From assembly GCA_022570795.1 (NCBI GenBank), contig JAKUDP010000008.1, forward strand, positions 496,001 to 560,000: a stretch of 64,000 nucleotides of DNA, in the 5' to 3' direction. The notes beneath the pieces were generated by a model. The model saw only the letters and a list, made by a program, of their open reading frames with translations. It did no database searches and had not been told where the DNA came from. A program made the translations under genes and the position numbers. How positions within the stretch are numbered: position 1 is the first letter of the stretch; each line of letters begins with the position of its first letter. The DNA is from Sphaerulina vaccinii (lineage: Eukaryota; Ascomycota; Dothideomycetes; Mycosphaerellales; Mycosphaerellaceae). Of the stretch, positions 40,636 to 54,160 are shown piece after piece.

Positions 40636-43600
40636 TCACTTGAAGTACCCAACGCCACTACCCTCGTTGCCACTCTCGAAAGCAGCAGTAGGACAGTCCG
40701 TACCAAGTCCACTATCACTTGGTGGAGCATAATATCTCTCCAACTCCTTCTTGTCCATCTCGCCCATCACCTCCTGCACAGCGGCTTCGATCTCAGAGGC
40801 AGTAGCATCCAATGGAGCAACACTGCTGACTTCTGACTGTCCCTCAGGAACAGTGCTTAGACTTGAGCGAGGAAGAGCTGAAAGCTCTGACTCGTTGATA
40901 GCACCAAGCTGAGCGTCGCGTTCGTGAGCTGGGGTCTGGCCTAGTTGACCGTTCGCTGAACTTCCCACCGATGTACGGCGATCGAGATCGGTGCCGGTGA
41001 GGTATGAGCCATTGCTCAAGTACGAACCCATCTCGTAGGTCATGTCGCTCGGCGCCAGACTACGACGCTGGTCATCCTCATCAGGAGTCTCGCCTTCCTC
41101 GCCAATATAGCTACCAGTAGCGTACGAAAGGCTGCCATCGGTGCCAGACAGATAGCTCGTTCTACGCTCTGTGCCAACATCCGAGCCAAATTCCTGAGGT
41201 GAGGCGTCCATGGCATCGTCTTCGTCAGACAACTCATTCTCCTTGTTCTCTACAGTCGATGCAAGAGACGCGACACGCTGCTTGCGCTCTGTCCACGAAG
41301 GCTTGCGCATGAAGTTGTGCTTGACAGAGTGGCTGCGCTTGACGTTGCCGAGACCACCACCATTCGCGAGGCTAGGCTTGTCGGAAGTGAAAGCGTGGGC
41401 TCCAGTTGGCACGTTGTGGTTGATCTGGTTGAGAGACATGATACGTCGCTCAGCCGTGTTGGGTGCAATTAAGCCATTGCGCAGAAGACCAGGTCGTGCT
41501 TTCATGACCAAAGCATGATTCGCCTTGAGAGGTGGTACAGATGAGGTTACTGTCTGGGCAGAAGCCGCCGAAGCATTGCTTGTTGCGCGCAGATCGCGAA
41601 TAGGCTTCTTCTTTGGCGGCGACGGAGTTGGCTTGACTGACTTGGACAACAATAGCATTCGGGATTGGTTCATGACACCTTCCAGCATACGTCGCTCAAT
41701 GGCGGCAGCTTTGTTGTCCATCTCGTGCAGCTCATCGCGACGGATGTGCAGTGCGATTTCCATGGCAGACACATCGGCGTTGATACGGGACTTCTGTGCG
41801 GCGAGTGCCTCTTTCTCGGCCTTGAGCTGCTCGACTGCGGCTTGAAGAGACATTTTCTCCTCGTTGAGAACAGTAATATCAGCTTCGAGCTGATCCTTGC
41901 GCTCCAGGCGACGCTCGAGGAGAAGAGCGATTTCCTCGGCTTCTTTCTCTTTGCTCTCGTGGTCATTCTGGATTTGCTTGTTCTGCGCAGCCACGAAGGC
42001 GGACACCTCAGTCGCAGTGGCCATGACCTTGGCGTGGATCTCGTCCAGACGCTCAAGCTGAGAGGAGCGGTCTTTCGCCTCTTCGACATGACCCATGAGC
42101 TGGTCAAGCTTCGCGTGAACAGAAGTATCATCATATTTCTCGGCAGGAGCTGCAGTCTCGATTGGTGGCGGCATGAGCATGGGCAGGGACTTCTCCAATG
42201 CCTCATGATGCGACTTCAGGCCGTCGGCGTGCTGAGTCTTGGTCTCTTCGAAGCCAGCCTTGAGAGCGTCTTGCAGCTCTCTGACTGCCTGAGCATGCTC
42301 TTCAGCGACAGAGGACGCCTGCTGCGAGTGTTCATAGTGCTGATTGATCAAGGCGCGTACTTCCTCGAGCGTGACCATGAAACGCGGGTTGTGATCCGCC
42401 ATATCGCTCTGCACCACGTCGACTGCAGCAAGAACCTTGGCCACCTCCTCGCGAGTCGCAGTATGCTCGCCCATCAGCGTATTGGAAGTCTTGTCCAGCT
42501 TGGCTTGAGTGACCTCGGCTTGAGCAAAGACAGTCTTGGACTCTTCAGTCATCTTCTCGACTTGAACAGGAAGATCGCCGATGAATGAAGTCAAAGTTGA
42601 GCCCAATGTGTCGATGGAGAGCTTGAGGTCGTCAGCCATCTCCTTTGTGCTGCTGAGTAGTTCCTCCTGCTTGGCGACATTCTCTTCCATGGCCTTCGAC
42701 TTCTCTTCCGCGGCAGTCTGAGCATCGTGGTACTTGCTCATTAGTGCGTCAAAGGAGCTGTCAAGCTTCTCACTGAGTTCAGCAATGACAGCGTCCTTGT
42801 GCTCAGATTGCTTCTCCAGGACAGATTCAGACGACGTAGCATGATCGACCTTGATGCCTTCGATGGATGTGTGAGCCTTCTCAAACTCCTCCTTCAACTT
42901 CTCCATGACCTCACGGACCTCAGTGACGACGGCTTCGCTGTCCGAACGCTCCTCAAGGCCCTTCAGCGTCACTCCAAGAGCGTTGATTCCGGTCTCTCCG
43001 TCTGAGACCTTCTCGAGAAGCTCGAGCTTGATCTCGGTGATGAGGTTCTTGACTTCGTCGATTTGCGCAAGAGTGTCGTCGAATTCTTGCTTGCGGTCGT
43101 CAAAGGCTTTGGCAGTCACGGCGATATCTGTCTCGTAGCTGTCGCGCATCTTGTCATGACTCTCGCGGAAATCGTTGATGAGACCTTGCAGCTGCTCGAC
43201 ATCGGACTTGGTGGGAACAGTCTCGGGATCTGGGTTGTGCATCTCGCTGACAGTGGCCTTGATCTCAGTGCAGAGAACCCCTAGGACATCAAGATCCGCC
43301 CTCGTCATCAGTTCCGACTTCTCGTCTGCATCTTGAGCTTCATTTTTCTCCTTGAGTTCTTCCATCATGGTTTTGATGTCGGACACAAGCACCTCAACAA
43401 CAGCCACATCAGCCTTTGACGCAGACGAGTTGTCGACTTTCTCGGCAATGCCAATCAAGGCTTCGTTTGCGACTGCAACGGCAACTTGGATCTCGTCAAG
43501 ATGATCCTTTGTAGCAGTAGTTGCGGGATCGGGCAGGACCATCTCTTCGAGTTGAGCCTTAGTGTTGCGAAGCAGCGTCTCGATGGCATCAGTGTCCTCC

Positions 43601-46600
43601 TTCAAGGCAGCACCTTCGGGACTTCGCTCCTCAGACCTCGATCCGAGGCCAACGACGCTGTCCTGGAGCTCGTGGATCATGCTCTCCAGGCTTGACAGAT
43701 CTTCTTTGACTACGATACCATCAGGCATTTGAGCTTGGTAGTGTTGACCAGGCAGATCCTGCACAGCATGATCGATGGCTTCAATCTTGATTTGGAGTTG
43801 CGCAAGCAACACTTCCACGCGCTCGAACTCAGGCTTACCGACGCCACCTGCAGACTTCGAGGCTGCCTCAGCCGCAGCGACATCTTCTGGCGACAGTTCG
43901 CGGGTAAGACCATCGGCAAGGACGATTTCTCCAGTCAAAGACTCACGAGGCTTGCCATCTGCTGACTTGAGCCTGTCCATTTCGACTCGCAGATCAGCAA
44001 GACCATCTTTGAGCGTCTCAAGAATTTCGTAGTTGACAGTCTGGTCGAGCGGCTTGTCGAGAGTCTTGATTATGTCGGTGCGCAAGCTTTCCAGACCGTC
44101 GTTGATCGCATCGAGCACTTGGCCTTGATGCTGCATCACAGTCTCCGGGTTGTCCAGCTTCTTCTCGAGATGCGAGCGTAAGTCATCTAGGCCGAGGCGG
44201 ACTGCATCGAGAACCTCTTCATTGTTCCCGCCGTGGACAACACTGCTGGCAATGGACGTGCGCAAGTTCTCGAACTCGCCTCGAATGGCTTCGAGCTGTT
44301 CAGTAGAGATGCCCTCGCTTTCGTGCTTGGCAACGGTATCTCGGACCTCGTCAAGAGTAGCACGAATTGATTGCAGAGTCTCATTGTCGTCCTCGCCGAT
44401 CGGCCTCTCGCCAGATCCTCCAACCACAAGAGCACTGCCAAGCGACTCCTTGAAGGTTTCGAGCTCATGCTTTACAGCTGCCAGTGCCGCTCTTGAAGCG
44501 TCGTCTTGGTCCGCCAGCATCTGAGTACGGAGCTCATCGATGGTGTCGCGAATGCTGGCAGCAATAACGTCCTTGTCGGTACCGCTGATCATGGCGTGAA
44601 TGGACTCCTTGAGGGCTGCAAGCTCTTCTCGCATGGCGGCAACCACTTCATCAGTAGCACCTCCAGCAAGAGCACTCAACTCGCTGCCGTTGAGCTTGCC
44701 GTGCAAAGCGACCATGGAGTCCTGTATCGTCTCCATGAGTTCGTTCTTGTCGGCTGCGTTGGCGTTAAGAATTGCGCCTTTGAGCTGGTCAAACTCTTCT
44801 TTGATAGCCTCGTTCAGGTCTTCATTGTTGGTCAGGTCATCACTACGGCTTTCGAGATGCGCCTTAAGATCGTCCAGTCCTTCCTTGAGGACCATGATGA
44901 CAGCAGTCGTCTGACCAGCGTTGGAGTCTTCAACGTCTCGAACGGATCCAGTGTCCTTGATCGCGCCGTGCAATTGCTCGAACTCAGCTCGAATGTACTC
45001 AAGCATGTCAGCTCTACCGCCATCGTGGGAAGGGCCATCCGAGCAGAAGCCCTTGACATCCTCACGTAGCTGTTCCAGGCCGCTCTTCACGGTGTCGACA
45101 ATCTCATCTTTGCCAGTGACATCTTGGGCACGATCGACATATGTCTCGATCTCTCGACGCAGTGACTCCAGGCCATCCTTGAGAGCGTCCAGAACTTGCT
45201 CGGTATCACGGCCGTTGGCTGCAGAGTATTGCTTGAACTCCACCCGCATACCTTCGATGAGGTCGCTAAGCTGTTTCAAGACCTGCTCACTGAACCCGCT
45301 GAAAGGATCGTCCAAGCCAGCCTTCACAGCATCGAAGAGGTCATCGCGGCTGATTTCGAGTTCGCGGGGCGCAGAAGGACCATGCTCAGCCAGACCACTA
45401 GTCACAGCTGCAAGTACCATGGCATTCATTGCATCGTGACTGACCGGTGCTTCAGCTGACGGTGGCGTGAACTCGTCCAAGGCTTGTCGAACATTGCCGA
45501 CAAGCTCCTCCTTGAGTTGCGCAAGCTGCTCGGCTGGGAACGGAGTCTGGAAGTCCTTCAGCGCTTCTTGCATCACTTCGTAGATCTCTCCCTTGTTGAT
45601 TTGAGCAGGGGTTGGCTCTTCACGACTCTGCCTGTACTCTTCCAGACCTTCTTTGAGCACATTGAGAATCTCATCACGCTCGAGACCAAATTGCTGAAGC
45701 TCAATGTTGGGCTCGAAGTCTTGTAGACCTTCCTTGACAGCAGCAAGCACACCATCTCTGTCCACGCCAACGTTCTCGACATCAAGCTCTCGCGATCTCT
45801 CCAGTCCCTTGCCGTGTTCCGACAGCGCGTGTTGAACCATTGCGAGCATCTCATCGGCATTCGGACCAGATTGGGCCAGCGTCAACTGCTTGTAGGTGTC
45901 ATCGTCCTGATCTGCTCGCTGCTTCAGAATGCTGGCCAGGTTTTGCTTCAGTTCTGTGACACCCTCCTCAACAATTCGCTGCACTTCTTCGAGATGCTCG
46001 GTGTCTTTGCCATCGTTGATCGACTTGTCCAGTGTGCTATTGAGCTGAGTGTCGCCAATCTGATCCAGTTTCTTGCCAAGTTCTCTGCCCATTCCAAGCA
46101 CTTCACCGCGCAGATCGCGTACAAGCCCCTTGACCTCAGAGGTTGTGCCGCCAGAATGTGTGACTGAATCCTTGATACGTTGGAGTAGCCGCAAAACTTC
46201 CTCGTCGTTCGAGTCACGGCGTTCACTTGACTTGCTTCCGTCCTTGTGCTGAGGGGAATCGAAGTTCAGCTCAAGTTTGGGGGGACCGCCATTGGCAGTG
46301 CTTACCGGAACCAATGCCTGCGACTGAGATCGCTCCCTGATGAATGCTGTCAATTCCTCGATCTTCTTCTTGGCATCCTTGTTTTCCTTGCCGCTCTTCT
46401 CAAGCAGCTCGGATAAAGTCACGAGAAGTCGATCCTGCCCATCCTTCGTCACCATCTCGCGGATGATCTTCTCCAGCATAGCCACGCTTGCGGCACCCTC
46501 AACCGAGTATGGAGATGGAGATCCAGGACATCGCGGTTCGTCCAGAAAGCTGTGCGCACTTGCTGCTCTTGGAACTGATGGAGGTGAGCCGAAAGGTCTG

Positions 46601-47664
46601 CTATCAATGTAATGACCAAAGCTACTCGTACTGCGCGCAGAACCGCCAACTGTGGGAGGAGGCAGAAGCCCTTGTGTTGACACTGTCGATGCCAAATCTC
46701 GCAGACTCTTTCGAATGTCCTCATCCCGTGAGTTCGTCGCCTCTTTCAACGTCAAAAGATCTGTGGCATTGTCCTTGCTACGCCGACTCAGGTTCTTCAT
46801 CTCATTCTGCAAGTTCGTCGCGATGGTGGTAAGATTTAGTAGCTGACTCGAGAAGTCATAGGTTGTGTGTACTCGCGTGCCTGTGGGTGTGCTTGGAGTG
46901 TTGATGTTCGTGATATCGGCGAGAGGTGGTTCTGGCACTTGCATTGTCTGTAGTGCCAGCATAGTCGCCGAAGGAGGGGTGTTCTCGCCATAGATTGATT
47001 GTCGTTGTCGTGTGGATGGTCTGAGGGTAGGCGTGTCCTTCATCACGTCTCGCTCCTTCTCTGCGGGCGTCGGAGTCGTGCTACGCTGTGGCGACGGCGA
47101 GAAGTCCTCGATGCTGTTCATACGGCCAGGCATCCATGAGTGGCGTGAGGAAGGTCGTTCGGGAGAACGCTCTGGAGATCGGTTCTCGAGGTAGCTGCGT
47201 AAGTCCTTGACTGGGCTCGTCTGGAGCGACTGCATGCGCTTGTGGTGCGCACCCTTGACTAGACTTCGCTCCTCGCCGTTCTTGTTCTGTGTGTAGCTCG
47301 ATATGGGTGCGCTCTCGCGTGCCTTCTCTACTATGGCCTTGGCAGCGGCGGCAATACCAGCAGACGTGTTGGCCTTGGTGGGCGATGAGCCTGTGGATGG
47401 GTTCAGAGGCAATGGCGGCGGAGCGCGTTCTGGGTCAGAGCTATCCCACCTGCGTTTGATCGCGGTCAGTAAGGTCATGTTCGAATGTCGGCAGCCATAT
47501 CGTGGCGGTATAGCGCGCGCCTGCGCCTGTGTTGACATGGCTGCCAAACAAAGCGATTGTACTCACATGGGCACGCTTGCTCGGCCATCGGTGGTGCTAA
47601 AGGAATGCTTGTGTCCCAAGCTGCTGTCTCGATCGCGTGAGGTTTCCCTCTCGTAGCCGGACAT
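40636..47664 (-). CDS. giant coiled-coil repeat protein ('chromosome segregation ATPase family' in other fungi)
   Basis: Two exons, 47664-47567 and 47449-40636, with a 117-nt phase-2 intron (GTGAGT..ACGCAG); 2303 residues. The real start lies in exon 1 (MSGYERETSRDRDSS.. SVPM joined to WDSSDPERAPPPLPLNPS); the frame also stays open into the intron, which misleads simple ORF calls. Similar fungal proteins share the HKHSFST..GRASVPMWDSSDPERAPPPLPLN and RSKDNATDLLTLKEATN segments and are loosely named chromosome segregation ATPases, though no ATPase motif is visible. Residues about 560-1200 hold repeated blocks of the type VLxxLKxGLxxLRxxLE. The region up to about 1960 is coiled coil and the tail is disordered. 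A structural or scaffold role is inferred. Confidence 0.85.
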
Positions 47665-48426
47665 GATGTCCTCGCTGCTTGGAATGTCGAAGTCGAGCCG
47701 AAATTATTATTGACTGGAATGCAGTCGCGTAGGGTGCCCGTTTAGTTGGTCTCGCGCCGGGCGAACACTTGCATTGTAGAGTACCAGTGTAATTCGTGGT
47801 TGACCAAAAACGCTTCAACGCAGCCAAAATGTTCGTGTATGATGTCTCAACGAGGGCAAAGCAAAGTTGTGTGGTGCAGCCCGTTGTTGGACTTTCTGAG
47901 AGCCGCGATGTTTACTCGGGTCCACTTGACAGCTCCTTCCACATAGCAACCAGCCCGTCCTTCCCGAAAGTCTAATTTCACGCGACATTGACAGCACATC
48001 AGCCCATCTTGGCTACGACGACATCATATCAGTATTTGGGCAGCAGCTGTTTGTACAGCACATGCGCTGAGCTCCATGTCGCCAGGTTTTGTGCCCTCAG
48101 CCAGCGCATGAGGGCATTCGCCTGCTACACATGGATTGAACCACGCGACGCGCCTGAAGGCATCATCTACATCTTGCAGACTTCATGTACTCGATGGTCC
48201 GCCAATGCGAACGACTAAAGCACATTCCCGGAACTCCAGCAAATGCTATACATAAGAAGCGCCCTCAAGCAGTTGATGGTATTGAAGAGCGATCTGAAAA
48301 GACGGAGCTTCAGAGCTACCACTTCTCAACACTGAGAAGGCTGCAGTAGGTCTTACAATCTGTACATATAACAAGAGATAGAACGACATATACAAAGAAG
48401 TGAATCAGACACCTCATTTTGATATC
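47665..48426. other. intergenic region upstream of the coiled-coil gene
   Basis: These 762 bases contain the promoter of the coiled-coil gene and the 3' flank of PMR1. No protein or RNA gene was recognised. Confidence 0.5.
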
Positions 48427-51400
48427 CTACACCATCCTTCCCGCCCTTCCTGACATACTCCCTCCAGCTTTCCTCCTCTCATAGAACTTCCTCGCTTCAT
48501 CAACCCAAAGCACTGTACTAGCCAATGCCACAAGCTTGAACAGATCAGCCAAACCCAACGCCTCAGTCTGAAACACAGCTTGCAGAGGAGGGAAATATAT
48601 CACCAACCCCTGCCCAATCAAACTCCCGAGTACAGCATATGTAAACATAACATTCCCTTCTTGTCCAGCTCCGCCTTTCCGACCGACCCATTGCGCTGGT
48701 AGAAGAGGGACTTCGCCTCTTAGCACAGAGCGTGTAGCACTTCGACATGCCAATGCGTTGAACATGTCGAAGAGGACAAATTGCGTGAAAGTTAAGGTTG
48801 TGTCTCGAGCTGATACGGAATGTGCTGCGAGGTCTTCGGGTGTGAGGTTCGAGACGTAAGTGAATAGTGTTCCGAGTAGGATTATGATGGCGCTTTGGAG
48901 GACGCGGCGGATGAGGCGGGGTGTTAGAACGCGAGCGTCGCGGGGTCGAGGTGGTTGAGAGAGGAGGGCTGGGTCGACGGGTTCGACACCTAGGGATTGA
49001 GCGGGGGGACCGTCCATTATTATGTCTATAGAATGTCAGTAAGATGTGTGATGTGTGGGTAGGCTGAGATGGCACTCACTTATCCAAAGAATCTGCATAG
49101 CATTGAGAGGATTCTTCCATCCTCCTATTGAACTCAGCATGACCAAACCCAGTGCTGCGATACTGGTGGAAAGCTGGAAAGTGATGAAGTTTTGAATGTT
49201 GTAAAAGATCCCTTTGCCTTCTTCAATGGCATTAAGGATAGTGCTGAAGTCGTCGTCGGTGAGGATCATATCGGCTGCTTCTTTTGCGACATCTGTGCCT
49301 AGCTTGCCCATTGAGATGCCAATGTCTGCTTTCTTGAGTGCTGGTGCATCGTTGACTCCGTCGCCGGTCATGGCTACTACGTCTCCACGACTTTGTAGTA
49401 CGGAGATAATCTTGAGCTTGTGCTCTGGTGACGTTCTTGCAAAGATCGATATCCTGCTCATGGCCTCTGCGAGTTCAGCTTCGCTCATGTGGTCGATCTG
49501 GTCGCCTCGTAGTACTGGTGAACCAATGGCGGAGTTGAGGTTGACTGGCATTCCTAGCTTCTTCGCGATAGCTACTGCTGTCGTTTCGGCATCACCAGTG
49601 ATCATGATCACCTTGACACCACCAGCCATGAGCCGTCGTATCGACCTGTCCACGCCTTTGCGTGGCGGATCAGACATGCCGACCAGGCCTCCGAAGCATA
49701 AGCCGCTGTATATCTCCTCTCCAGCCTGCTGCTTCGCGCCACGACCGAGAGCAGAAGCTGGAGTTGATGAGCGACTGCTTGCGCTGACATCTCTACTAGT
49801 GTTACCTCGAAGTCCTCGTGGTCGTACAGGACCCGAAGCGAACGCCAGCACGCGCAGACCTTCTTCAGCCATTTCTCTAGCTGCGGCATCAACTTCCTGC
49901 TTGCGCTTCTCGTCCAGTACCACCTCGCCTTGGCTTGAAATATACGTGTCGCATCTGTCAATCACGCGCTCCAGAGCACCTTTGACATATGCTGTGCTGT
50001 CGCCATCGGATCCCTCTAGTATGACGCCCATCCACTTCCGCTCGCTGGAAAAGGAGACTTCATGCTTGCGCTCACCAAGACGTGCTCGCACATCATCTTC
50101 GTGGAAGTTGTCCAGCATATCGAGCAGCGCAACGTCTGTTGGCTGACCTGCCCAACGACTTTTAGCGTTCGCGAGGTCGTCCTGGCCACCTGTGCTAGCT
50201 AACACAGCAGCACTCGCCGCAGTGATCTGGCCGTGGGTATGTGTGTTCAGCCTGCCATTGTTGACGATGTTCGCAGCTCGAATGATCGCCTGCGTTGTGG
50301 CAGCGTTCGGCGCATCTGATATCACCTTTGCCACTTCTTGCGGTTTGCCATCACCGAAGCTCCACATTCTCGTTGCCGTCATATGGTTTTGTGTCAACGT
50401 GCCAGTCTTGTCGGAGCAGACCACGTTGACTGATCCTAGTGTTTCCACGGATGGTAATCTGCGAACGATGGCATTTCTCCTGCTCATGCGAAGCACACCC
50501 AGCGCCAGAGTCACAGTCACGATGATAGGTAAGCCTTCCGGTATCGCCGCAACAGCCAAGGAGACACCAATCTGGAACAGCTCCAAGAACTTCCTGCCTC
50601 GCCAAAGTCCAACAAGCATGATCAACGTGATAACACCAAAAGACATGTAGCTCAACTCCTTCCCTAAGCGGTCCATGCTCTCCTGTAAAGGTGTCCTTGG
50701 CGACTCAATCTCTGCTAGAGATGCACTGATTGCACCGAATTCTGTATCACCGCCAGTACTGACCACAATGCCCTGGCCATATCCTGACCTCACTAACGTT
50801 CCCTGGAAAGCAATGTTCGTCTGATCGGTTAACCTGATCTCTCCACTTCGTAGCAAGGTGCTAGGATCTGTGCTGCCATTGGCATAAGCAACAGGTCCAA
50901 GTGTATCCGCAATCTTTCCAACAGGCTCGTTCTCGCCTGTCAAGTTGCTCTCATCAATGCTCAAGTCCGCAGCATGTGTTATACGGATATCCGCGGGTAT
51001 CCTGTCTCCTGTGTGGAACAGCACTAGATCACCAGTCACCAGCTGTGAAGCTGAAATGGTCGTGCTAGCCTTAGTCGCCTTCTCCTCACTCTCTGGCTCT
51101 TCTGAAGTGCCATTCTCTGTAGGAACAGCTGAAGCACTCGTTCCCCTTATTACGTGCGCATAGTGCGGCACCAGCTGGTTTAATGCTTCCAGACTCTTCT
51201 CACTCCTATACTCCTGCACGAAAGCCACGCTTACGACGATCGTCACAGCAATGGCTATAGATACTGCATCTTCGAAGTTGCCCATGATCGCTGATATAGC
51301 AGCACTCACCAGCAGGAGCAGGATCAATGTCTCCTTGAACTGCTTCACAAATCGCAACCATAGCGGCTCAGGCTCCTCTCCAGGAAGTTCATTCGGTCCT

Positions 51401-51657
51401 TGCACATGGAGTCGCGTACTTGCGTCGGACGGATGTAAGCCATTGGTGAGGGAAGTGGAGTGTCTTTCGGCGACTTGGTCTACCGGAAGGACAGCATGTT
51501 GCGATGTCACCGACTGCTGGCCAGGGAGCTTGATTCTACTGCTGTTCCGTACGTGGTTTGAGCCTGCCGCCGGAGGTACCAGCGATTGCTGCTGCGGTGA
51601 GGGTGATCCTGTTCGTGCATTGTGCAGTGGTATGATGGGCGTGCTGGATCGTGACAT
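48427..51657 (-). CDS. PMR1: Golgi Ca2+/Mn2+ P-type ATPase Pmr1
   Basis: SPCA-type pump loading the Golgi with Ca2+ and Mn2+. Exons 51657-49080 and 49025-48427 with a 54-nt phase-1 intron (GTGAGT..CTATAG); 1058 residues. The junction reads ..[26 protein letters not shown], the classic M6 sequence of the family. Other motifs: actuator TGEN near 245, PEGLP in M4 near 373, phosphorylation DKTGTLT near 416, the hinge GDGVNDAPALKKADIGISMG near 770, and the C-terminal M7-M10 in exon 2. The start at 51657 leaves a 95-residue serine/proline-rich N-terminus, longer than in yeast but common in filamentous fungi. It is divergent from RAD21. Confidence 0.95.
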
Positions 51658-52284
51658 TCTTCTTCGTCTTTCCCCCAAGCCATGAACGCGAAATGTCGCT
51701 TCTCTTCCTTATTGTCGTGGTCGTCGTGATCGCATTGGAATCGTCTGTTCTGATCTGTGGTTATATGGTCGTCACTCTGGTATCGTCGTCCTGTTGTTGT
51801 CCAATCCTCCCAAGCATGCAATATGAGAGACGGTAGCAAGTGTTAATGGAGGAATAAAAGGACACGATCCCTGCAGCTTTGCACGCGCCACGAACGAGAC
51901 TCTAATTCTGTATAGGGTTTAGCTGCTTGCCAGCCACTGGGAGGGAATGAGACTGTGCGCTCGCTGCTCTCTCTCCGTGACACTGTTACACACTTTCTCA
52001 CCCACCACCACCACCACAGACTCGACTCACGCCGCCGGACTCATATCACAGAGCAGGCGACGACTATAATCTCGAACATTGACGATTTTGGACGACATGC
52101 CCTTCCGAGCGTGACTTGCGCCAGGCTCCAGCGACTATTGAGACGCGTCGGTCGGCCACCATAACAAACGCGCACATCACTTCCGATCGCATACTTCGAC
52201 ACGACATCGACAACGACATTGCACCACTGAACCACCCATATTCGACGTCGCGTAGGGCGACTACATCCTCTACCACCATCCAAC
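51658..52284. other. divergent promoter region PMR1 / RAD21
   Basis: This 627-bp spacer contains (CAC)n-like simple sequence at about 51990-52015 and MCB-type motifs at 52143-52172 near RAD21. No gene was seen. Confidence 0.5.
52143..52172. promoter_or_regulatory. MCB (MluI cell-cycle box) motifs upstream of RAD21
   Basis: A perfect ACGCGT at 52143-52148 and an ACGCG core at 52168-52172 lie about 115-140 bases before the RAD21 ATG. MCB sites bind MBF and drive G1/S transcription; the cohesin kleisin gene is an MBF-type target in yeasts. That the sites work here is inferred. Confidence 0.5.
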
Positions 52285-54160
52285 ATGTTTTATGAGGCGT
52301 CACTCCTCACCAAGACCGGGCCACTGGCTCGCGTCTGGCTGGCTGCCAATCTCGACAGGAAGCTCACAAAGACACAAGTCCTCCACTCGAACCTGGATAC
52401 CAATGTGAAGGATATCATTGGAGATGCGCAAGCGCCCATGTCTTTGCGACTGACTGGGCAGCTGCTTCTGGGTGTCTGCAAAATTTACAACAAGAAGGCG
52501 AAATACTTGATGGACGACTGCAGCGATGCTCTGCACAAGATCAAGATGGTTCGTCTCTCTCATTGACGCGTAGAAACATTATGTGCTAACATTCATGTAG
52601 GCATTCCGACCTGGCAATGTGGATCTGCCTAGTGATCAAACCCACAAGGCCAACCCGGGTGCATTGACTCTCCCAGATACAATCACTGAGCTTGACCTCT
52701 TTGCGCCTATGCCCGATCCTGAGGAACTGCTACGCGAACCAGAAGAACGCGCTCCAGGCCAGGACCCAACGCTTCTAGATTATGGCATGAGCCAGATCAT
52801 CGACTCTCAGACTCCGACGCGTACACAACAAAGGCGAACTCTAGCACTTGATAACGACGATATGGGCCTGGACCTTGGACTCGATGATGATGGTGTACGT
52901 GGTACTCCAGAAAGTGATGGCCCAAGCATCGAAATGGGTCGTCGAGCCCCAACACTTCCACGCGACGAACCTACTCTACTTGATAACGACGACCTTGGCC
53001 TCGATTTCGGAATGGACAATGATACTACGCTTCGACAAACTACCGAACAGCCAGATGACTTCCAAATGGGCGGCATGGACGAGGAAATCGAGAAGGCTAA
53101 CGCAGCTGCTCTGGAACGTGCCAAAGCTGCCGGCGAGCAACGCCAGCGAGAATCAGCATCCCCTCTGTCTGAAATCCGTGACAGCATGGAACGCGATTTG
53201 GAGAGAACGTTTCAACTCGACCAAGCTATGAACGAGGAAGAAGATGAAACGATGGCCCAAGCGCAGCAACGCGCGAAGCGCAGAAAGCTGGTTCGCATTG
53301 ATCACCACACTGAGTTCTCCAGTAGCGAACTCAAGAAGCTCCAGGAGGATCGCTCTGCTATCACCAAAGCACCCACCTATTTGCCACGCGACCCACTACT
53401 TCTTTCGCTCATGGAAATGCAACGAAATGGCACCTTTGTGAGCAACCTGATGGGTGATGGACGTATGCAAGGCTGGGCGCCTGAACTGCGTGGCATTCTC
53501 TCCTTAGAAGTAGTTCGCAGTGCAGGTGACAAGAAACGCAAGCGAGATAGTGGAATCGCAGATGTCGACAGTGGAAGCAACAAATCAGCGACTCCACAAC
53601 TCGAAATCCCCGGAGAGGATGACTTTGGCGTACAGGCCGGCGCAGGAAACGACTTCGACGCCACAGTGAATGACGACGCTCCTCTCAACCTGGACGAAGA
53701 ATTTCCCGAAGATGAAGCCTACGATGCAGGCGTCAACTTCGATATCACCGAAGCACCTCTTCTACACCCTTCACAGTCCGGCCCCGTGGCAATCGGGACC
53801 AAGAAAATGGTTCATATGCTACGAGAACACTTTGCGCCCGAACATCCTACAGACTCCAATGAGCCACCGACACCAAGCAAGCGAGTCAAGAGCTCTGCAT
53901 TGTTCACGGATCTGTGTCCTGAGAAGCAGACTACGAAGCAGGATGCTACGAAGATGTTCTTTGAGCTTCTGGTGCTAGGGACGAAAGATGCTATCAAGGT
54001 TGAGCAGGAGAGCAAAGGCCTTGGTATGCCTATCCGAGTAAGAGGTAAGCGTGGACTATGGGGCGATTGGGCTGAGATGCAATCTGGAGGTGAGATTGCT
54101 AGCCAGGATGCAGCTGTTAGAGCTGAGGAACTCGCGCAAGAAGTTGCTGCTGAGGCGTAG
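52285..54160 (+). CDS. RAD21: mitotic cohesin kleisin Rad21/Scc1
   Basis: The kleisin subunit closes the cohesin ring around sister chromatids. Exons 52285-52548 and 52601-54160 with a 52-nt phase-0 intron (GTTCGT..ATGTAG); 607 residues. The N-terminal Smc3-binding domain is MFYEASLLTKTGPLARVWLAANLD and LRLTGQLLLGVCKIYNKKAKYL. The C-terminal Smc1-binding winged helix is ATKMFFELLVLGTKDAIKVEQ near 545-575. The middle is acidic and disordered with two LLDNDDLGLD-type repeats. A separase-type site, SIEMGR followed by R, sits at residues 197-203, matching the yeast (S/D)xExGR consensus; this favours Rad21 over meiotic Rec8, as does the length. Confidence 0.93.

Noticed and set aside
41665..46846. 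Long open frames on the plus strand opposite the coiled-coil gene (up to about 300 codons)
   Set aside because: They mirror the biased codon use of the 2303-residue gene on the other strand; composition is leucine-rich antisense without motifs.
47450..47547. An in-frame start at 47547 for the coiled-coil protein
   Set aside because: This stretch is intron. The spliced exon 1 gives the conserved GRASVPMWDSSDPERAPP junction seen in related fungal proteins.
48563..49075. Minus-strand proline/arginine-rich frame over the last PMR1 exon
   Set aside because: Wrong frame of the verified PMR1 exon 2, which contains the expected last transmembrane helices.
49214..50146. Plus-strand frame of 310 codons opposite PMR1
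   Set aside because: It is the antisense shadow of a highly conserved ATPase; no domain, and its peptide is low-complexity S/R/P.
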